Shown piece by piece: positions 16,918 to 25,783 of a stretch of DNA of 64,000 nucleotides. A program made the translations under genes and the position numbers. Source of the stretch: Lachnospiraceae bacterium. GTDB taxonomy: Bacteria > Bacillota > Clostridia > Lachnospirales > Lachnospiraceae. Position 1 is the stretch's first letter; each line of letters starts with the position of its first letter. The notes beneath the pieces are model-generated. The model saw only the letters and a list, made by a program, of their open reading frames with translations. It searched no databases and had not been told where the DNA came from. Where the stretch lies: the NCBI GenBank assembly GCA_910575105.1, contig CAJTDK010000006.1:124001-188000 (forward strand), written 5' to 3'.

Positions 16918-19359
16918 TTAATCTGTGAGCTGCCGGATCATGCGCAATATCCGTCCTGCGCTGCGCCGGATCATCTCCTCTGAAAGTTTCCCCCTTTCAT
17001 GTGCCTTGCGGATATCTTCGTCGTCCTCAGGATTTCCCGGCATAATCATATCATTTCCGGCAGCGATGCATTGCCACGGCACGCTTCCTCCTTCTGGAAC
17101 CGTTGTATTCCAGTCAGACATGATCACACCTTCAAAGCCCCACTCCTGACGCGCTACCGTCGTACATAGATCCAGGCTGTTTGCCGCGTGTACGCCATTG
17201 ATCAGGTTATAGGCGGACATTATAGCAGCCGGCTTACCTTTCTTCACCGCAATCTCAAAGCCACGCAGATAGATCTCCCTGAGCGCCCGCTCAGAAACAC
17301 ATACATTTACCCCCATCCGGTTGTCCTCCTGATTATTGCAGGCGAAATGCTTGATGGTGACGCCGCACCCTTTATGGCTCTGGACGCCCTCTGTCACGCA
17401 CGCCGCCATAATTCCTGACAGCAGCGGGTCTTCCGAGTAATACTCAAAATTGCGCCCGCACAATGGATTCCGCTGGATATTCATGCCGGGCGCCAGCCAC
17501 AGGCCGACAAAAAATTCCTTCATCTCTGCGGCCACAGCCTCCCCAAACTCCCGCATCAGATCTACATCCCATGACTGTGCCAGAGCTGTTCCCACCGGAA
17601 ATGCCGTACAGAATTGATAATAGGTGTCGGTATTTTCATTGTGTTTTGCATCTTCCAGAAATCCGTTCTCCAGAGATCCGAGGACACCTGCACCGTATAC
17701 TTGTCCCGTCCTGCGGTCTGCTTCATAGGTTTGCCGCAGCCGCAGTCCCGCCGGGCCGTCTGCCATGATCAGAGATGGAATTCCATATCTTTCCTCCAGC
17801 GCTTCTGTTGTCTCCCCGGCAGAACCCGGCACCCGGATTCCCGCCGAGCCGAGGGTACTGGCGCCCTGGGTAATATTTCCATACAAAAGCGGTATCAGCT
17901 CTGCGACAGACAGCTCATCTGCCAGGGGAGTCTGACCGCTCCTTTGCTCCTCTTCCCGGGGCGTGAACGATAAAAACGGTATCTTCTGTTTCTCCGCCAT
18001 GTTAAGCCATTCCCCGGTTCTGTTCCCTGAAGGCTCAGCCAGTTCCTCAAATGCCAGATCAAAAGGGCCAATCTCCTTTGTCCGCGCCAATATCGTCTTC
18101 TGACGGACGGTAATGCGTGCTGCAGGCTGCAGTGATTCAACATGTCTTCCGATCCATATGCCGTAATCTCCTTCATCAACAAACCACGCATGCAGCTGTT
18201 CAGAAAAACTGGCAAGAGACGACTGGTCTATGGATATGACAAGCTTCTGCTCTTCCTGAGGATTCAGGACTTTTGTTTTTCCAAAGCCGATCAGCCTGCA
18301 TAATTCCTTTGCCCCCTCTGTCTGCGGCAGCGACGCGTATACCTGCACCACCTCCCTGCCTGAAAAGCGCTTTCCTGTATTTTTCACCGAGACGGCCAGC
18401 CCGATTCTGTCCTCCGTCTGCCAAAGCCCTTCGGGTTCCATAGAAAATTCCGTATAAGAAAGACCGTAACCGAAGGGAAACAACGGACTTTTGCCAAAGC
18501 TTTCAAAATACCGGTACCCCACATAGATACCCTCCCGGTATTCTTCTGACGCCAAGTTCCCATTCAGATACCCAAAGCTTTCCGCAAAAGGATAATCTTC
18601 ATACCGCCTGGCCCATGTGGCAGTCAGTCTCCCGCCCGGTACCGCGCGGCCAAACAGCACATCCGCGACCGCATGTCCGCCCTCCTGTCCGGGAAGGCAA
18701 ATGTGCAGGACTGCCCGGATATTTCCTGCCTCCTCAAGGATATCCGTCAGTTCTACCGGGGCGCCTACATTTAAGAGCAGTATGATGGGAATGCCTGTCT
18801 GATTTAACCATAAGAGGTCTTCTTTTTCCCGCCTGCTCAGATAATAGTCTCCTTCCTCTCTTCTCCTGTCCTTTCCCTCGCCGGAAATACGGCTGATCAC
18901 ATAAACTACTGCCAAGGCTCCCTCCAGATCTTTCTCTGTGACCGCCCGTCCTTTTGGAAGGGAAAAGGGGGTGGCCGCATAAGCGTCAAAAGGATTTGCT
19001 GCATTCCTTGCCGCTTCCAGAACCTTTTCCTTCCACCTCTCTCTCTCATCCTCATAGCGCTGTTCATAATCCTTAAGCCAGTCCTTGCTGGTGATCACCG
19101 CTCCTGCATCCTTCATACCCTGATAGACAGAGATACTCTCCCGGTTATTCACGTCCCCAGAGCCCGTTCCCCCTTTCACTGTCCTGACTGCGCCGCCGCC
19201 AAGCAGCGCGACGGGATGTTCAGCCGCAAGAGGAAGAATCCCCTCATTCTTCAACAGGACCATACCCTCCGCTGCTGCCCTCCTGGCCAGGCCGCAATGC
19301 CTCTGCTCCCGCCCGGATAGATGTTTTTTTCGTGTACCGCTGTGTACCTGATTTTTCAT
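16918..19359 (-). CDS. GH3 beta-glucosidase with swapped domain order
   Basis: An 813-residue family 3 glycoside hydrolase. The parts are in reverse of the usual order. The alpha/beta sandwich comes first (AAAEGMVLLKNEGILPL, about 20-230), then a fibronectin-III-like region (YGLSYTEFS onwards, about 290-440). The TIM barrel is last (IMADGPAGLRLRQ, WLAPGMNIQRNPLCGRNFEYYSEDP, IKHFACNNQE). The nucleophile Asp of VIMSDWNTT is residue 749. This layout is known from some rumen and gut Clostridia. No signal peptide is seen, so it acts in the cytoplasm on imported oligosaccharides. The start at 19359 has GGAGG 11 bp upstream. It follows the ABC permeases behind a terminator. Confidence 0.9.
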   Translation of the reverse strand: MKNQVHSGTRKKHLSGREQRHCGLARRAAAEGMVLLKNEGILPLAAEHPVALLGGGAVRTVKGGTGSGDVNNRESISVYQGMKDAGAVITSKDWLKDYEQRYEDERERWKEKVLEAARNAANPFDAYAATPFSLPKGRAVTEKDLEGALAVVYVISRISGEGKDRRREEGDYYLSRREKEDLLWLNQTGIPIILLLNVGAPVELTDILEEAGNIRAVLHICLPGQEGGHAVADVLFGRAVPGGRLTATWARRYEDYPFAESFGYLNGNLASEEYREGIYVGYRYFESFGKSPLFPFGYGLSYTEFSMEPEGLWQTEDRIGLAVSVKNTGKRFSGREVVQVYASLPQTEGAKELCRLIGFGKTKVLNPQEEQKLVISIDQSSLASFSEQLHAWFVDEGDYGIWIGRHVESLQPAARITVRQKTILARTKEIGPFDLAFEELAEPSGNRTGEWLNMAEKQKIPFLSFTPREEEQRSGQTPLADELSVAELIPLLYGNITQGASTLGSAGIRVPGSAGETTEALEERYGIPSLIMADGPAGLRLRQTYEADRRTGQVYGAGVLGSLENGFLEDAKHNENTDTYYQFCTAFPVGTALAQSWDVDLMREFGEAVAAEMKEFFVGLWLAPGMNIQRNPLCGRNFEYYSEDPLLSGIMAACVTEGVQSHKGCGVTIKHFACNNQEDNRMGVNVCVSERALREIYLRGFEIAVKKGKPAAIMSAYNLINGVHAANSLDLCTTVARQEWGFEGVIMSDWNTTVPEGGSVPWQCIAAGNDMIMPGNPEDDEDIRKAHERGKLSEEMIRRSAGRILRMIRQLTD

Positions 19360-19410
19360 AATTATGTTTACCTCCTTCATTCCTGCAAAAAAACCAGCCG
19401 CTGCCAGCAT

Positions 19411-19454
19411 TTCTGCATATATCATATTCTGTATCGTATTCTGCATATATCATA
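19411..19454 (-). repeat. Tandem 16-bp direct repeat in the GH3 leader
   Basis: TTCTGCATATATCATA occurs at 19411-19426 and again at 19439-19454, 28 bp apart; a shorter CATATCATA follows at 19486-19494 across the terminator. It lies between the permease terminator and the GH3 start and may be a regulator site or promoter region. Confidence 0.6.
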
Positions 19455-19457
19455 CGG

Positions 19458-19483
19458 AAAAAAGGCTGCCGCAACAGCCTTTT
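19458..19483 (-). terminator. Terminator between permease and GH3 genes
   Basis: AAAAGGCTG (19460-19468) and CAGCCTTTT (19475-19483) form a 9-bp stem with a 6-nt loop; on the minus strand it is followed by a run of six T. Because GH3 lies downstream in the same direction, it probably only attenuates, or GH3 has its own promoter. Confidence 0.75.
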
Positions 19484-19532
19484 CCCATATCATACATAAG
19501 ATACTTATTGATTCCATTTTACTGCTTCTTTG

Positions 19533-20378
19533 CTACTCCTTTACTCCGCCGAGCGTCACGCCTGCGATAATAAATTTGGACAGGAACAAGTACACGATGA
19601 TGATCGGCACGATCGCGACAAGAATCATGGTGTATATCTTACCCATGTCAAAATTCATATAATCAGCTCCCCGGAGCGTAGCGATCAGGATCGGCACGGT
19701 CATCTTCTCCTTAGACTGGATAACAAGCGCCGGAACAAAGTAATTGTTCCAGGAACCGACAAAGGAGAAGATCGCCTGCACCGCGATCGCCGGTTTCATG
19801 ATCGGGATCACGATCTGGTTAAAGGTCCGGAACTCTCCGGAGCCGTCGATCCTTGCCGCCTCAATAAGCGATAAAGGAAGCGACGACTGCAGATAGCTGT
19901 ACATAAAGTAAAATACCGCCGGAGACGCGATCGACGGAATGATCAGCGGGAGCAGGGAGTCGTACATTCCCATGTTGGTGATCAGCCGGAGAAATCCCAT
20001 GGCCGTTACCTGTGTCGGCATCACAAGGATCGCCATAATAAACGTAAAGGCTATCTTTTTTAACTTAAAGTTGTACGCATACAGACCGTAAGCCGTTAAT
20101 GCGGAAAAGTATGTACAGATCGCCGCAGAGCATCCGGAGACGATCAGGCTGTTTAAGATACCCTTAAACATCGGAAATGTTCCGTCATTGGCAACATTTT
20201 TCAGGTTATCCAGCAGATAAGTTCCCGGCAGCGCGGAAAATCCTTTCTGCAAGTCTGCATGTGACCGGGTTGCGTTGATAAACAGAATATAGAAGAAAAA
20301 CAGGCACATAAAGGACAGGATGACCAGTACAACATGTGCAACTATACTCCGTAAATGATTTGGCTGTTTTGATTTCAT
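19533..20378 (-). CDS. Carbohydrate ABC transporter permease (MalG/LacG type)
   Basis: A 281-residue inner-membrane subunit of a CUT1 sugar importer. About six hydrophobic helices are seen; the EAA cytoplasmic loop is EAARIDGSGEFRTFNQIVIPIMKPAIAV, which contacts the ATPase. The start at 20378 has GGGAGG 7 bp upstream and lies 4 bp after the other permease. No ATPase gene is in the locus, as is common for CUT1 systems that share a single MsmK-type ATPase. Confidence 0.93.
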   Translation of the reverse strand: MKSKQPNHLRSIVAHVVLVILSFMCLFFFYILFINATRSHADLQKGFSALPGTYLLDNLKNVANDGTFPMFKGILNSLIVSGCSAAICTYFSALTAYGLYAYNFKLKKIAFTFIMAILVMPTQVTAMGFLRLITNMGMYDSLLPLIIPSIASPAVFYFMYSYLQSSLPLSLIEAARIDGSGEFRTFNQIVIPIMKPAIAVQAIFSFVGSWNNYFVPALVIQSKEKMTVPILIATLRGADYMNFDMGKIYTMILVAIVPIIIVYLFLSKFIIAGVTLGGVKE

Positions 20379-20382
20379 AGAC

Positions 20383-21342
20383 CTACCTCCCTTGGTTCTT
20401 TGCCTGCTTTTTTGCCTTCTTCGCCGCTGCCTTTGAGCCGTCCGGATCATCATTATTCGTCATCCGGTACACTAAGAAGCACAGGATGCCGCTGACAATG
20501 AACAAATATACAGACAGTGCGCCGGCCATACCGTAGTTCCTGCTCTTTAAGTGGCTGTTTAAGAACATGATCAGCGTCATGGACGTACGGTCCGGAGTTC
20601 CCTGCCCGTTGGTCAGGATCTGCGGAACGTCAAACATCTGCAGGCCGCCGATAATGGCTGTGATCAACGTATAGGCAAGAATCGGGCGTATCAGAGGAAG
20701 CGTAATGTAGAAGAACCGCTGGAAGCTGTTGCAGCCGTCCAGCTCAGACGCCTCGAAGACATCCGGGCTGATGCCCATGATTGCCGCCATCAGCATAATG
20801 GTCGAATTTCCAAACCACATCAGGAAATTCATGAAGCCGACCAGCGAACGGGTTCCCATAGCAGAGCCAAGGAAATCAATCGGCTGACTGGTCAGCCCCA
20901 TTGACATGAGGATTCCGTTGATCGGTCCATTCGTTGAGAACATGGTGAAAAACAGCATTGCAAACGCAGATGCCATGATCAGGTTCGGCAGATAGATCAC
21001 AACCTTAAAAAACTGTGTTCCATGAATCTTTAAGCGTGCATCTACAAACCATTCCGCAAGTACTAACGCGATTACAATCTGTGGAATAAATCCGATGATC
21101 CATAAAATCAGCGTGTTCCCCGCATATTTCAGCATGTCCGAACCTAACAGGCTAATATAATTTTCCATTCCCACAAAATTAGGCCCGATTTCTTTAATTC
21201 CTGAACGGTAGTATTCAAAAAAGCTGTATCGGATAGTATCTACCAGAGGAATAAAAGAAAAGATGAAAAAGCTGATAAAAAACGGAAGGATAAAAAGATA
21301 ACCCCATTTTGCATAATCAATTTTTTTATGTTTTTGTTTCAT
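20383..21342 (-). CDS. Carbohydrate ABC transporter permease (MalF/UgpA type)
   Basis: A 319-residue CUT1 permease. The N-terminal helix (YLFILPFFISFFIFSFIPLV) follows a short basic segment; the EAA loop reads FEASELDGCNSFQRFFYITLPLIRPI. The C-terminus is Lys/Ala-rich. It pairs with the downstream MalG-type subunit and is fed by the binding protein encoded 68 bp upstream. Confidence 0.93.
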   Translation of the reverse strand: MKQKHKKIDYAKWGYLFILPFFISFFIFSFIPLVDTIRYSFFEYYRSGIKEIGPNFVGMENYISLLGSDMLKYAGNTLILWIIGFIPQIVIALVLAEWFVDARLKIHGTQFFKVVIYLPNLIMASAFAMLFFTMFSTNGPINGILMSMGLTSQPIDFLGSAMGTRSLVGFMNFLMWFGNSTIMLMAAIMGISPDVFEASELDGCNSFQRFFYITLPLIRPILAYTLITAIIGGLQMFDVPQILTNGQGTPDRTSMTLIMFLNSHLKSRNYGMAGALSVYLFIVSGILCFLVYRMTNNDDPDGSKAAAKKAKKQAKNQGR

Positions 21343-21372
21343 AAACTGTCATTCCTTTCATTTTTACCTATA

Positions 21373-21399
21373 CTGCAGGGTAAGCAACATACCCCGCAG
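21373..21399 (-). terminator. Stem-loop between binding protein and permease genes
   Basis: CTGCAGGGTAAG and its partner TACCCCGCAG fold into a stem with one mismatch (21373-21399) without a T-run. Such structures in sugar ABC operons stabilise the abundant binding-protein message and lower permease expression (family knowledge). Confidence 0.5.
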
Positions 21400-21410
21400 C
21401 AGATTTCTCT

Positions 21411-22784
21411 TTACTCCGGCCATGAAATCTCGGTGATATCCGGATAACGTTCTTTGATCGCCGTTTCAAAATTGGTCTTCGCCTTATCGTAGTCAACCTT
21501 ACCTTGTAAGTAATCGCTGAACGCATTCTGGATAAGCTCAACACATCCCTGATCGTAAGCGGAAAGCGGCGCGATCTTGATATTCTCCGCAACCGGCGCA
21601 AAGTAAGTGAACGCATTCTGTCCGCCTAGGAATTCTGAAGCGTAAGCGTCGTCTGCCGCCGCCTCCTTCATACCGCTTATCGTATTGGTAAAGTCCGAAT
21701 AATCCTTGGATATCTTCAGCAGGTTGTCTTTATTTACCGTTACCGCAAGGATAATGTCCTTTACATGCTCTGCATTGTCTGTACCGGTACATGCATGAAC
21801 ATAGGAGCCGCCCCAGTTGTATTCCTGCGGAGGATTGGTAACGGCCCACGCTCCGTCTCCGCCGTCCCAGTTCGGTTTCAGGGTAAAGTCAATTCCCCAT
21901 GCCGGGAAGAGGAATGCAAATACTTTGGAAGAAGAGCCCATGGCCTTGTTCCAGTCATCATTCCACTGCCCTTTTACATTCTTATCAAGATAGCCTGCAT
22001 CCAGCCATGCCTTTGAATCATTGACCCAGTCCATGATCTTCTGGTCAACTTTGATGACTGTTTCGCCGGGGCTTACCCAAGACTCATCTATGCTGTTGCC
22101 GTAGAGGCGGAAGGTGTCCGCATAGGAAGAGAAGGTATAATAGCCCTTTGCCTTTAATTCTTCTGCCGTCGCCTTAACAGTATCCCAGTCCGCTACCTTC
22201 TTGCCGATCTCTGAGGGGTCGTCGGTCCCGAATACTTCTTTGGCAATATCGCGGCGGTAAACCAACAGCCCCGGGCAGCACTGCCAGGTAGAGCCTCTCT
22301 GCACACCTTCCGTATCCGAAGCCGTCACCTTGGTAAATTCATACTGGTCTGCCAGATCCTTCTCCGTATCGATGCCCAGTTCCTCAAGCGGCATGGCAGC
22401 TCCCGCATCCTTATCGGTGTACTTGTTTACATAGTCCGTTTCTGACAGGAAGATATCGACCTTTTCGTCTGCCGCCGCGTCCGCCTGCTTCATCAGCGCC
22501 TCATCAAGCTTCTGCTGGTAAACGCCGTCCTGGTTAGGATTGATGATCCAGTGAATCTCCGTGCCGTCATTTAATGTCGTTACTGTACCGTCAGAAGACG
22601 TCTCCTTTACCTCCGGGTAAACGGCCTCCACACGCTCGCGGAATTCGTCATTCCAGCTATAGATATTGATAACCTTTCCTTCTTCGCCAGTCGCTGCACC
22701 AGAGGCGGATGCCTTTCCGCAACCGGCCGCCATACTTGCTGCCATTGCTGCAACTAATAAGATGCTGACTACTTTCTTTTTCAT
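21411..22784 (-). CDS. Extracellular solute-binding lipoprotein of sugar ABC transporter
   Basis: A 457-residue CUT1 binding protein. It begins MKKKVVSILLVAAMAASMAAGCG: a signal peptide with lipobox ending at Cys, so it is tethered to the outer face of the membrane. The mature part carries a family 1 binding-protein pattern (VINIYSWNDEFRERV, VDIFLSETDYVNKYTD, WGIDFTLKPNWDGGDGAW). The start at 22784 has AGGAGG 9 bp upstream. Together with GH3 and the two GH94 enzymes the likely ligand is a beta-linked gluco-oligosaccharide (inference). Confidence 0.92.
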   Translation of the reverse strand: MKKKVVSILLVAAMAASMAAGCGKASASGAATGEEGKVINIYSWNDEFRERVEAVYPEVKETSSDGTVTTLNDGTEIHWIINPNQDGVYQQKLDEALMKQADAAADEKVDIFLSETDYVNKYTDKDAGAAMPLEELGIDTEKDLADQYEFTKVTASDTEGVQRGSTWQCCPGLLVYRRDIAKEVFGTDDPSEIGKKVADWDTVKATAEELKAKGYYTFSSYADTFRLYGNSIDESWVSPGETVIKVDQKIMDWVNDSKAWLDAGYLDKNVKGQWNDDWNKAMGSSSKVFAFLFPAWGIDFTLKPNWDGGDGAWAVTNPPQEYNWGGSYVHACTGTDNAEHVKDIILAVTVNKDNLLKISKDYSDFTNTISGMKEAAADDAYASEFLGGQNAFTYFAPVAENIKIAPLSAYDQGCVELIQNAFSDYLQGKVDYDKAKTNFETAIKERYPDITEISWPE

Positions 22785-22842
22785 TTGAAAAATCCTCCTT
22801 TGATTATTTTGCAAAGCGCCTTGCCCTGCATTTATTGATCGC

Positions 22843-22848
22843 ATTATA
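22843..22848 (-). promoter_or_regulatory. -10 box of the ABC/GH3 operon promoter
   Basis: A perfect TATAAT on the minus strand without a matching -35 at the right spacing, which fits a promoter that needs an activator bound at the 22886-22905 box. Confidence 0.6.
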
Positions 22849-22885
22849 GCGAAAATTCCGTCCCGGTTATATTAAAGATCTTACC

Positions 22886-22905
22886 AAAATATCAAATTCA
22901 TGACC
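22886..22905 (-). promoter_or_regulatory. 20-bp activator box, ABC-operon side
   Basis: On the minus strand this reads GGTCATGAATTTGATATTTT. It matches 18 of 20 positions of the box at 22962-22981 in opposite orientation and lies about 38 bp upstream of the -10 of the ABC operon, a usual spot for AraC-type activators. Confidence 0.65.
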
Positions 22906-22961
22906 CAATTTGCGAATTTTTGCCTTATGCCCCGGCATCCGCAGGTTTCCCCGGTATTTTA

Positions 22962-22981
22962 GGTCATGATTCTGATATTTT
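22962..22981 (+). promoter_or_regulatory. 20-bp activator box, GH94 side
   Basis: The sequence is GGTCATGATTCTGATATTTT. A weaker copy in direct orientation follows from 22984 (CATGGTTCTTGTTTTT), and a third CATGATT at 23007, all about 20-22 bp apart, two helical turns. This is the spacing expected for two-headed AraC-family binding sites. Confidence 0.65.
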
Positions 22982-23060
22982 TCACATGGTTCTTGTTTTT
23001 TTCATCCATGATTTCCTCTATGATACCTACATAAATATAGATTGAGAAAGGAGCACTAAA

Positions 23061-25757
23061 TTGAATGACTTAAAATTTATTGACAGGCACGGCAGCTTTC
23101 TTTTGAGGCAGCCGGAGAATATAAGCTATCTATATTTCCCTCTTGCCTCGGAAGTAGGATTAAAAAGCGCGGTGACACCTAATCTCGGCGGTGACGCCAA
23201 GATTGACCAGGAAACCTTCCTCTTAGAACCGGTAAGTTCCGAAAGCCTGCACAATAACCGTTCTACCCGGAACTTCTGGTTCATTAAAAACAATGCTGGC
23301 GCATACTCTGCCGCCGGTTCCTCAGCAGAACAGGAAAACGCCAGATTCTCCGCAATGCAGGATGAAAGCGAGCTGACCGCCGGATTTATGTGGCAGACCT
23401 TAAAGCGGTCATCAAAGATCCATAAGCTGGCCACTACGGTCACTTCCTTTATTCCGGAAGCTGACAATGTAGAGATCATGTATGTAACCGTTGAGAACCA
23501 GTCGGAGGTCACCCAGGAGCTGACCGCCTGTGCGGCTCTCCCCATCTACGGGCGCAGCGCAGATAACATCCGGGACCATCGGAATGTGACGTCCATGCTT
23601 CACCGCATTGATACGGATGAGAAGGGAGTCTTCGTCTGCCCGTCCATGTCCTTCGATGAAAAAGGTCACCGTCCAAATAAGCAGATCTATTATGTCATGG
23701 GCTGTACAGGAGACGGCGGTATGCCGGAAAGTTTTTATCCCACGGTAGAGGATTTCCTGGGAGAAGGTGGAACCTTTACGCGCCCCCGCGCCGTATACGA
23801 GCCGTCCCCCGGAGTTCCGGCTTTTAGTCATGCCGCCGGAAAGGAGGCCATGGGAGCCTTCCGGTTTGCCCCTGTTTTTCTTGCTCCCGGTGAAAAAGCC
23901 GACTATATCGTGCTCCTCGGCACAGAAGACAGCCGTGGAAAGATCGACGGCATTTTTAAAAAATACAATACTGCCGGCAAGGTAAAAAAGGCTCTCGCCC
24001 AGACCAGGACTTACTGGCAAAACAAAGTCGCTGTTGATATCCATACAAAAGAAGCGGATTTTGATCACTGGATGAAATGGGTCTGCTTCCAGCCGTTCCT
24101 GCGCAGGCTTTTTGGCTGTTCCTTCCTTCCCCATCACGACTACGGACGGGGCGGACGGGGCTGGAGGGATCTGTGGCAGGACTGCCTGTCCCTGCTTTTG
24201 CTGGAGCCTGAGCAGGTCGGGCACATGATCGCCCTAAACTATGGAGGCGTCCGCATTGACGGAACAAATGCAACCATCATCGGCGACGGCGACGGCAATT
24301 TTCTCGCTGATCGGAACGGGATCGCACGGGTCTGGATGGACCATGCGCTCTGGCCGCTGATGACAACAAAGCTTTATATCGACCAGACCGGCGATATCGG
24401 GCTGCTGAATAAGCAGGCTTCTTATTTTAAAGATGCCCAGACTATGCGCGGAACCGCAACCGACGATCTGTGGGATCCAAAACATGGAAACCAGCAGCAC
24501 ACCGCCAAAAACGATGTCTACATGGGAAGTATCTTAGAACATCTTCTTATCCAGCAGCTTACCGCATTTTATGAAACCGGAGACCACAATATATACCGGC
24601 TCCGGGGAGCTGACTGGAATGACGCTCTGGACATGGCTTCCGAACACGGCGAAAGCGTTGCCTTTACCTGCGCCTATGCCGGCAGTCTCCTGGACCTTGC
24701 CGGGATGATCCGTCTGCTGGACAGACATTCTACTTCCCATACTGCCGGGCTTATGGAAGAGATCAGTGTACTCCTGGAAAATGATACGGAAATCTTTGAC
24801 GATATCCACAAAAAACGCGCCATCCTCTCCGAATACACTACCCTGTGCAGGCATAACATCAGCGGCAGGCGCATCAGCATCTCGCTTTCCTCCCTTGCGG
24901 TGAACCTGATCCAAAAAGCCAACTGGCTCATCGGGCACCTAAGAGCCCAGGAATGGATCGACGGCGGGGACGAAGGGTGGTTCAACAGCTACTATGACGA
25001 TCATGGGCGTGCCGTTGAAGGCTATTATCCGGACCATGTGCGCATGATGCTGACCGGGCAGGTCTTTGCCGTCATGAGCGGCGTAGCGGACAACAGCCAG
25101 ATCCGGAAAATCACCGTCGGCGCCGACCGTTACCTCTATCGGAAAGAGATCGGCGGCTACCGTCTGAATACGGATTTCCATGAGCTGAAGTTTGACATGG
25201 GACGCATGTTCGGCTTTGCCTATGGCGAAAAGGAAAACGGCGCAGTATTCTCCCATATGACGGTGATGTATGCCAACGCCCTCTACCGCAGGGGATTCGT
25301 GCAGGAAGGGTGGAAAGCCCTGAAAACACTGGCGGATACGGCGCTTGATCTTAAGACCAGCCGTATCTACCCTGGGATTCCGGAATATTTCCGCTCTGAT
25401 GGGCGCGGGATGTACCAGTATCTGACCGGCGCAGCAAGCTGGTACATGCTGACGGTGATTACCGAGGTCTTCGGGATCCGCGGGGAATCCGGCGACCTTA
25501 TCCTGTATCCAAAGCTTCTATCCTGCCAGTTTGACGAAGAAGGGACTGCCTCCATCGCCGTACCCTTTGCCGGAAAACGCTTTATCGTCGTCTATAAAAA
25601 CAGCGGGCGCAAAGATTTTGGAGATTATATCATTGGCTGTGCTTCCTGCGACGGCGCAGAACTTGCAGTAAGCGAAGATTCTCTTATCACACTTTCAAGA
25701 GAAATGCTCAATGCCCTGTCAGACGATACCCACAGGATCGTCGTAAACCTACTATAA
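23061..25757 (+). CDS. GH94 family glycoside phosphorylase (first of two)
   Basis: An 898-residue cytoplasmic phosphorylase that splits a beta-linked gluco-oligosaccharide with phosphate to give alpha-glucose-1-phosphate. The N-terminal beta-sandwich has FPLASEVGLKSAVTPNLGGD and HNNRSTRNFWF, and a second landmark is YGRSADNIRDHRNVTSMLHR. The helical barrel contains HHDYGRGGRGWRDLWQD and the general-acid motif GADWNDALD (Asp518). The length and N-terminal pattern recall laminaribiose-type GH94 enzymes rather than cellobiose phosphorylase, but linkage cannot be settled by eye. The start codon is TTG with AAGGAG 7 bp upstream. It opens a two-gene operon. Confidence 0.88.
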   Translation: MNDLKFIDRHGSFLLRQPENISYLYFPLASEVGLKSAVTPNLGGDAKIDQETFLLEPVSSESLHNNRSTRNFWFIKNNAGAYSAAGSSAEQENARFSAMQDESELTAGFMWQTLKRSSKIHKLATTVTSFIPEADNVEIMYVTVENQSEVTQELTACAALPIYGRSADNIRDHRNVTSMLHRIDTDEKGVFVCPSMSFDEKGHRPNKQIYYVMGCTGDGGMPESFYPTVEDFLGEGGTFTRPRAVYEPSPGVPAFSHAAGKEAMGAFRFAPVFLAPGEKADYIVLLGTEDSRGKIDGIFKKYNTAGKVKKALAQTRTYWQNKVAVDIHTKEADFDHWMKWVCFQPFLRRLFGCSFLPHHDYGRGGRGWRDLWQDCLSLLLLEPEQVGHMIALNYGGVRIDGTNATIIGDGDGNFLADRNGIARVWMDHALWPLMTTKLYIDQTGDIGLLNKQASYFKDAQTMRGTATDDLWDPKHGNQQHTAKNDVYMGSILEHLLIQQLTAFYETGDHNIYRLRGADWNDALDMASEHGESVAFTCAYAGSLLDLAGMIRLLDRHSTSHTAGLMEEISVLLENDTEIFDDIHKKRAILSEYTTLCRHNISGRRISISLSSLAVNLIQKANWLIGHLRAQEWIDGGDEGWFNSYYDDHGRAVEGYYPDHVRMMLTGQVFAVMSGVADNSQIRKITVGADRYLYRKEIGGYRLNTDFHELKFDMGRMFGFAYGEKENGAVFSHMTVMYANALYRRGFVQEGWKALKTLADTALDLKTSRIYPGIPEYFRSDGRGMYQYLTGAASWYMLTVITEVFGIRGESGDLILYPKLLSCQFDEEGTASIAVPFAGKRFIVVYKNSGRKDFGDYIIGCASCDGAELAVSEDSLITLSREMLNALSDDTHRIVVNLL

Positions 25758-25783
25758 ACTACGGAAAGGACAGAAAGAACACT

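Noticed and set aside
23412-24224. Long minus-strand frame of 270 codons antisense to the first GH94 gene
   Set aside because: It has no ribosome binding site and no recognisable domain, and the opposite strand encodes conserved GH94 motifs throughout.
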